Positions 30,880 to 33,220 of a stretch of 33,220 bases of DNA are shown here, piece after piece. The position numbers and the translations under genes are program-made. Source of the DNA: Gammaproteobacteria bacterium UBA7310 (GTDB lineage Bacteria; Pseudomonadota; Gammaproteobacteria; Pseudomonadales; Ketobacteraceae); contig DKQK01000017.1 of the NCBI GenBank assembly GCA_002471665.1, positions 40,670 to 73,889 of the forward strand, read 5' to 3'. Every line of letters begins with the position of its first letter. Positions within the stretch are counted from its first letter, which is position 1. A model generated the notes under the pieces. It was not told the DNA's origin. It saw only the letters and a list, made by a program, of their open reading frames with translations, and did not search any database.

Positions 30880-31821
30880 ATGAAAAATCGTTTTGTCGCA
30901 ATGCTGGCCCTTTGGTTGTGCTGGGCCGCCATCCCTGCGTTTGCCGCAGGCTATACCCAAACCCAATATCCCATTGTGCTGGCTCACGGCATGTTCGGCT
31001 TTGACAGTATCGTCGGTATTAATTACTGGTATGGTATTCCCCGTGCCCTGGAGCGGGATGGGGCACAGGTGTTTGTAACCCAGGTGTCTTCTGTTAACTC
31101 ATCTGAAATGCGGGGCGAGCAGTTGCTGGCGCAGGTGGAGGAGGTGCTGGCCATCACCGGCGCGCAGAAAGTCAATTTAATCGGCCACAGTCACGGCGGG
31201 CAAAGTGTGCGTTATGTGGCTGCCGTGGCACCGGAAAAAGTGGCCTCTGTGACCACCGTGGGCAGCCCCACCAAGGGGTCTGAGGCGGCGGATCTGGGTT
31301 TGCAGGCCATGCAGATTCCGCTGCTGGGGCCGGCGCTTGCGCCCATCGTTGCCGGTGTCATTGAGGGGTTGGGCTGGGTTATTGGAAGCCTGGCGGGGGA
31401 ATCCCTTTCCCAGGATGCGCTGGCCAGTTTGAATTCGCTGTCTTCGGCGGGTGCTGCTGACTTCAACAGCCGTTTCCCGGAGGGTGTTCCCACCAGCGAC
31501 TGTGGTGAAGGGGATTATGTCAGCGCTGGGCCAGGTGCCGCTGTGCACCAGTTTTCCTGGAGCGGCGCCAATACGGGGATAACCAATTTTTTTGATCCCT
31601 CATCCTATGGGTTGGTGTTGAGTAAGCTGGCGTTTACCGAAGAAAACGATGGTCTGGTGGGCCGTTGCAGCTCCCATTTCGGACAGGTGTTACGGGATGA
31701 TTACCCCATGGATCACCTGGATGAAGTGAACCAGTTGTTTGGCCTTACCTACCTGTTTTCCACTAACCCGAAATCGGTCTATCGGCAGCATGCCAACCGC
31801 CTGCGCAATCTGGGATTGTAA
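30880..31821 (+). CDS. lip: Secreted triacylglycerol lipase, family I.1/I.2
   Basis: This is an extracellular esterase that cleaves triglycerides. It has 313 residues with a signal peptide (about 1-23, ending AFAA). The alpha/beta-hydrolase fold carries the oxyanion segment LAHGMFGFD, nucleophile S104 in GHSHGG, and a likely catalytic Asp (D257, ENDGLVGRC) and His (H279, DYPMDHLDEV). C208 and C263 match the single disulfide of Pseudomonas LipA. Such lipases fold in the periplasm with a dedicated foldase and leave by type II secretion. The foldase gene overlaps the stop (TAATG), a strong confirmation. Confidence 0.95.
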   Translation: MKNRFVAMLALWLCWAAIPAFAAGYTQTQYPIVLAHGMFGFDSIVGINYWYGIPRALERDGAQVFVTQVSSVNSSEMRGEQLLAQVEEVLAITGAQKVNLIGHSHGGQSVRYVAAVAPEKVASVTTVGSPTKGSEAADLGLQAMQIPLLGPALAPIVAGVIEGLGWVIGSLAGESLSQDALASLNSLSSAGAADFNSRFPEGVPTSDCGEGDYVSAGPGAAVHQFSWSGANTGITNFFDPSSYGLVLSKLAFTEENDGLVGRCSSHFGQVLRDDYPMDHLDEVNQLFGLTYLFSTNPKSVYRQHANRLRNLGL

Positions 31822-32921
31822 TGCTATCCCGTGGTTTCAGTTACAACAGGGTAGCTCTGGGTTTGCTGTTGGCCGTTGGATTGTGGGTTACCCTGTTGCT
31901 GAATCTGGACCGTACGCCAACAGCCCCCGTTTTGCCCTCCACGCCTGTTGTTTTGCCGGAGGGTGCAGCCGGTTCTGTGGATGAAGCGCATGGCGCTGGG
32001 CCTGCTTTTGAAGCGGAGTTTGAAGCGGAGTTTGAGCCGGTATTTAAATCGGGCCTGGAACGGCTTCCGGCTTCATTGCGGGGCACGCAGCCCGATGGTG
32101 CCTTGCTGTGGGATCAACACAATGAGCTGGTGATCACGCACTCCATTCGCGATCTGTTCGATTACTTTCTGGCGGCCAGTGGTGAGGAGCCGCTGGCGTC
32201 GCTGACCGCCCGCATCCGGGCCTATATTCAAGCCAACCTGCCACAGCCTGCCGCCAGCCAGGCGTTGGCGGTTCTACAGGATTACCTGGCTATGAAAACC
32301 GCGCTGTCGGCCATGGCGGCGCCGGACTATCCCATGCAACAGGCTATGGGCAATACCATCGGTGATGATGATCTGCAGGCACTGCGGCAGCATATGCAGG
32401 CGCTGATCACCCTGCGCAACAGTTACCTCACGCCGGAGGTGGCTGAAGTGTTCTACGGGGAAGCCGATGAGTTCGACCGGTATATGCTGGATCGCTTGGC
32501 TGTTTTGCAGCATCAGGATCTGGGTGCGGAAGAGAAGTCGATCCAGTTGGAGCGGTTGCAGGATTCCCTCTCCCCGGAACTGCGGCAGTCACAGTTGGCG
32601 CAGCAAGAACTGATCACCTTGTCCCGCCTGAGCCGGCAACTGCGCCTTGCGGGCGCAAGCGATGCGGCCCTGCAGCAATTGCGCCGGCAAAGGGTGGGGG
32701 CCGAGGCCGCGGCACGCCTGCAATCGCTGGATCAGCAGCGTGCCCGGTGGCAGCAAAGAATGGCCCAATGGCTGCAAGAGCGATCGCGGTTGCTGGCCGC
32801 CAATGGCTTGAGCCTTCAGGATCGCGAACAACAGGTGTTGCAGCACCGGCGCCAACACTTTAGCAGCCAGGAAATCCGGCGTGTACAGGCATTGGAATCC
32901 CTGCACGATCAACGCAACTGA
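31821..32921 (+). CDS. lif: Lipase foldase (Lif chaperone)
   Basis: This is an inner-membrane steric chaperone that folds the lipase in the periplasm. It has 366 residues: one N-terminal transmembrane helix (about 11-28), a Pro/Ala-rich linker, then a helical foldase domain with the signature R110-DLFDYFLAAS-GE. The usual form is RxxFDY(F/C)L(S/T)A; here Ala stands in for the Ser/Thr. A long helical stretch rich in Gln, Arg and Leu forms the C-terminal half. The linker holds a 12-bp tandem duplication (TTTGAAGCGGAG twice, 32007-32030) encoding FEAEFEAEFEP. The start overlaps the lipase stop. Confidence 0.93.
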   Translation: MLSRGFSYNRVALGLLLAVGLWVTLLLNLDRTPTAPVLPSTPVVLPEGAAGSVDEAHGAGPAFEAEFEAEFEPVFKSGLERLPASLRGTQPDGALLWDQHNELVITHSIRDLFDYFLAASGEEPLASLTARIRAYIQANLPQPAASQALAVLQDYLAMKTALSAMAAPDYPMQQAMGNTIGDDDLQALRQHMQALITLRNSYLTPEVAEVFYGEADEFDRYMLDRLAVLQHQDLGAEEKSIQLERLQDSLSPELRQSQLAQQELITLSRLSRQLRLAGASDAALQQLRRQRVGAEAAARLQSLDQQRARWQQRMAQWLQERSRLLAANGLSLQDREQQVLQHRRQHFSSQEIRRVQALESLHDQRN

Positions 32922-32964
32922 TGATTGTTCTTTGGCCCGGCTTTTCTCTACACTTGTGGTGTTG

Positions 32965-32992
32965 TTGGTAACAAAACCGGAAACAATATAAT
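32965..32992 (+). promoter_or_regulatory. Possible promoter upstream of the last gene
   Basis: TTGGTA (32965-32970), 16 nt, then a perfect TATAAT (32987-32992). A start near 32999 would leave only about 4 nt before ATG 33003 and exclude the GGAGAG ribosome site. Either the match is chance or the message is almost leaderless. Confidence 0.35.
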
Positions 32993-33002
32993 GGAGAGAA
33001 CA

Positions 33003-33220
33003 ATGAAACGATTAACGGCCTTAACCCTTTCAGCTGCCCTGACGTCGGCATTGACGGTGGCCCCATCAGCATGGGCCGACAAACCGGAATGGGCGGGCAA
33101 CAAGGAAAAGCCCAGCGCGGAGCAGGTTGATGCCCACAAGGCAGAGATGAAAGCCAAACGGGGTGAAGCCGGGCGCGGAGCTGACGAAGACAGCCATTAT
33201 GCAGACAAGAAAGGCAAGGA
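33003..33220 (+). CDS. Small secreted hypothetical protein (3' end cut by window edge)
   Basis: Only the first 72 codons are present. A signal peptide (about 1-25, MKRLTALTLS to AWA) is followed by a highly charged Lys/Glu-rich segment (DKPEWAGNKEKPSAEQVDAHKAEMKAKRG). The ribosome site GGAGAG lies 5 nt before ATG 33003. An in-frame ATG four codons earlier (32991) is an alternative. I do not recognise a family from this much sequence. The mature part looks soluble and helical; no catalytic motif is visible. Confidence 0.7.
   Translation, partial: MKRLTALTLSAALTSALTVAPSAWADKPEWAGNKEKPSAEQVDAHKAEMKAKRGEAGRGADEDSHYADKKGK

Overview
The window reads as the chromosome of a denitrifying, probably marine or halotolerant gammaproteobacterium (Pseudomonadales-like). 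The basis is cd1-type denitrification genes in Pseudomonas-like order, a NarX/NarL pair, a family I.1 lipase with its foldase, and a glucosylglycerol-phosphate phosphatase. I do not assign a genus. I see no tRNA, rRNA, CRISPR array, insertion sequence or phage gene.

Bases 1-16326 are a denitrification island. On the minus strand, nirC-nirF-nirD-nirL-nirG-nirH-nirJ-nirN form a tightly packed heme d1 operon, and nirN runs off the left edge. The divergent nirS (6512-8659) encodes cytochrome cd1 nitrite reductase with an extra N-terminal c-type cytochrome domain, so the predicted protein has two c hemes plus d1. A 50-codon small membrane-protein ORF sits in the nirS leader. A strong terminator follows nirS. 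The nitric oxide reductase operon norC-norB-norQ-(small membrane protein)-norD lies on the minus strand, followed upstream by narL and narX. The nirS and norC promoters share one layout: an FNR/DNR-type box centred 41.5 bp before the predicted start, a -10 hexamer at the exact class II distance, and a 7-2-7 NarL-like heptamer pair 51-54 bp further upstream. Nitrate/nitrite signalling (NarXL) and low-oxygen/NO signalling (an FNR/DNR protein not in the window) therefore probably converge on both operons.

Bases 16417-21297 hold a DUF4136 lipoprotein, a cytochrome c5 with its own terminator, a hybrid sensor kinase that starts at TTG, and a DUF1329 protein.

Bases 21447-25822 are a urease cluster, ureD-A-B-C-E-F, with all nickel and catalytic residues present in UreC. 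ureG, normally next after ureF, is absent from the window. A NYN-domain protein gene occupies that position, 8 nt downstream of ureF.

Bases 26317-33220 are mixed accessory and housekeeping genes: a flavodoxin with a rhodanese-ankyrin protein upstream (minus strand), a CurA-like NADP-dependent oxidoreductase, a DUF1348/NTF2-like protein, a glucosylglycerol-3-phosphatase (minus strand), lipase plus lipase foldase (overlapping start and stop), and the first 72 codons of a small secreted protein cut by the right edge.
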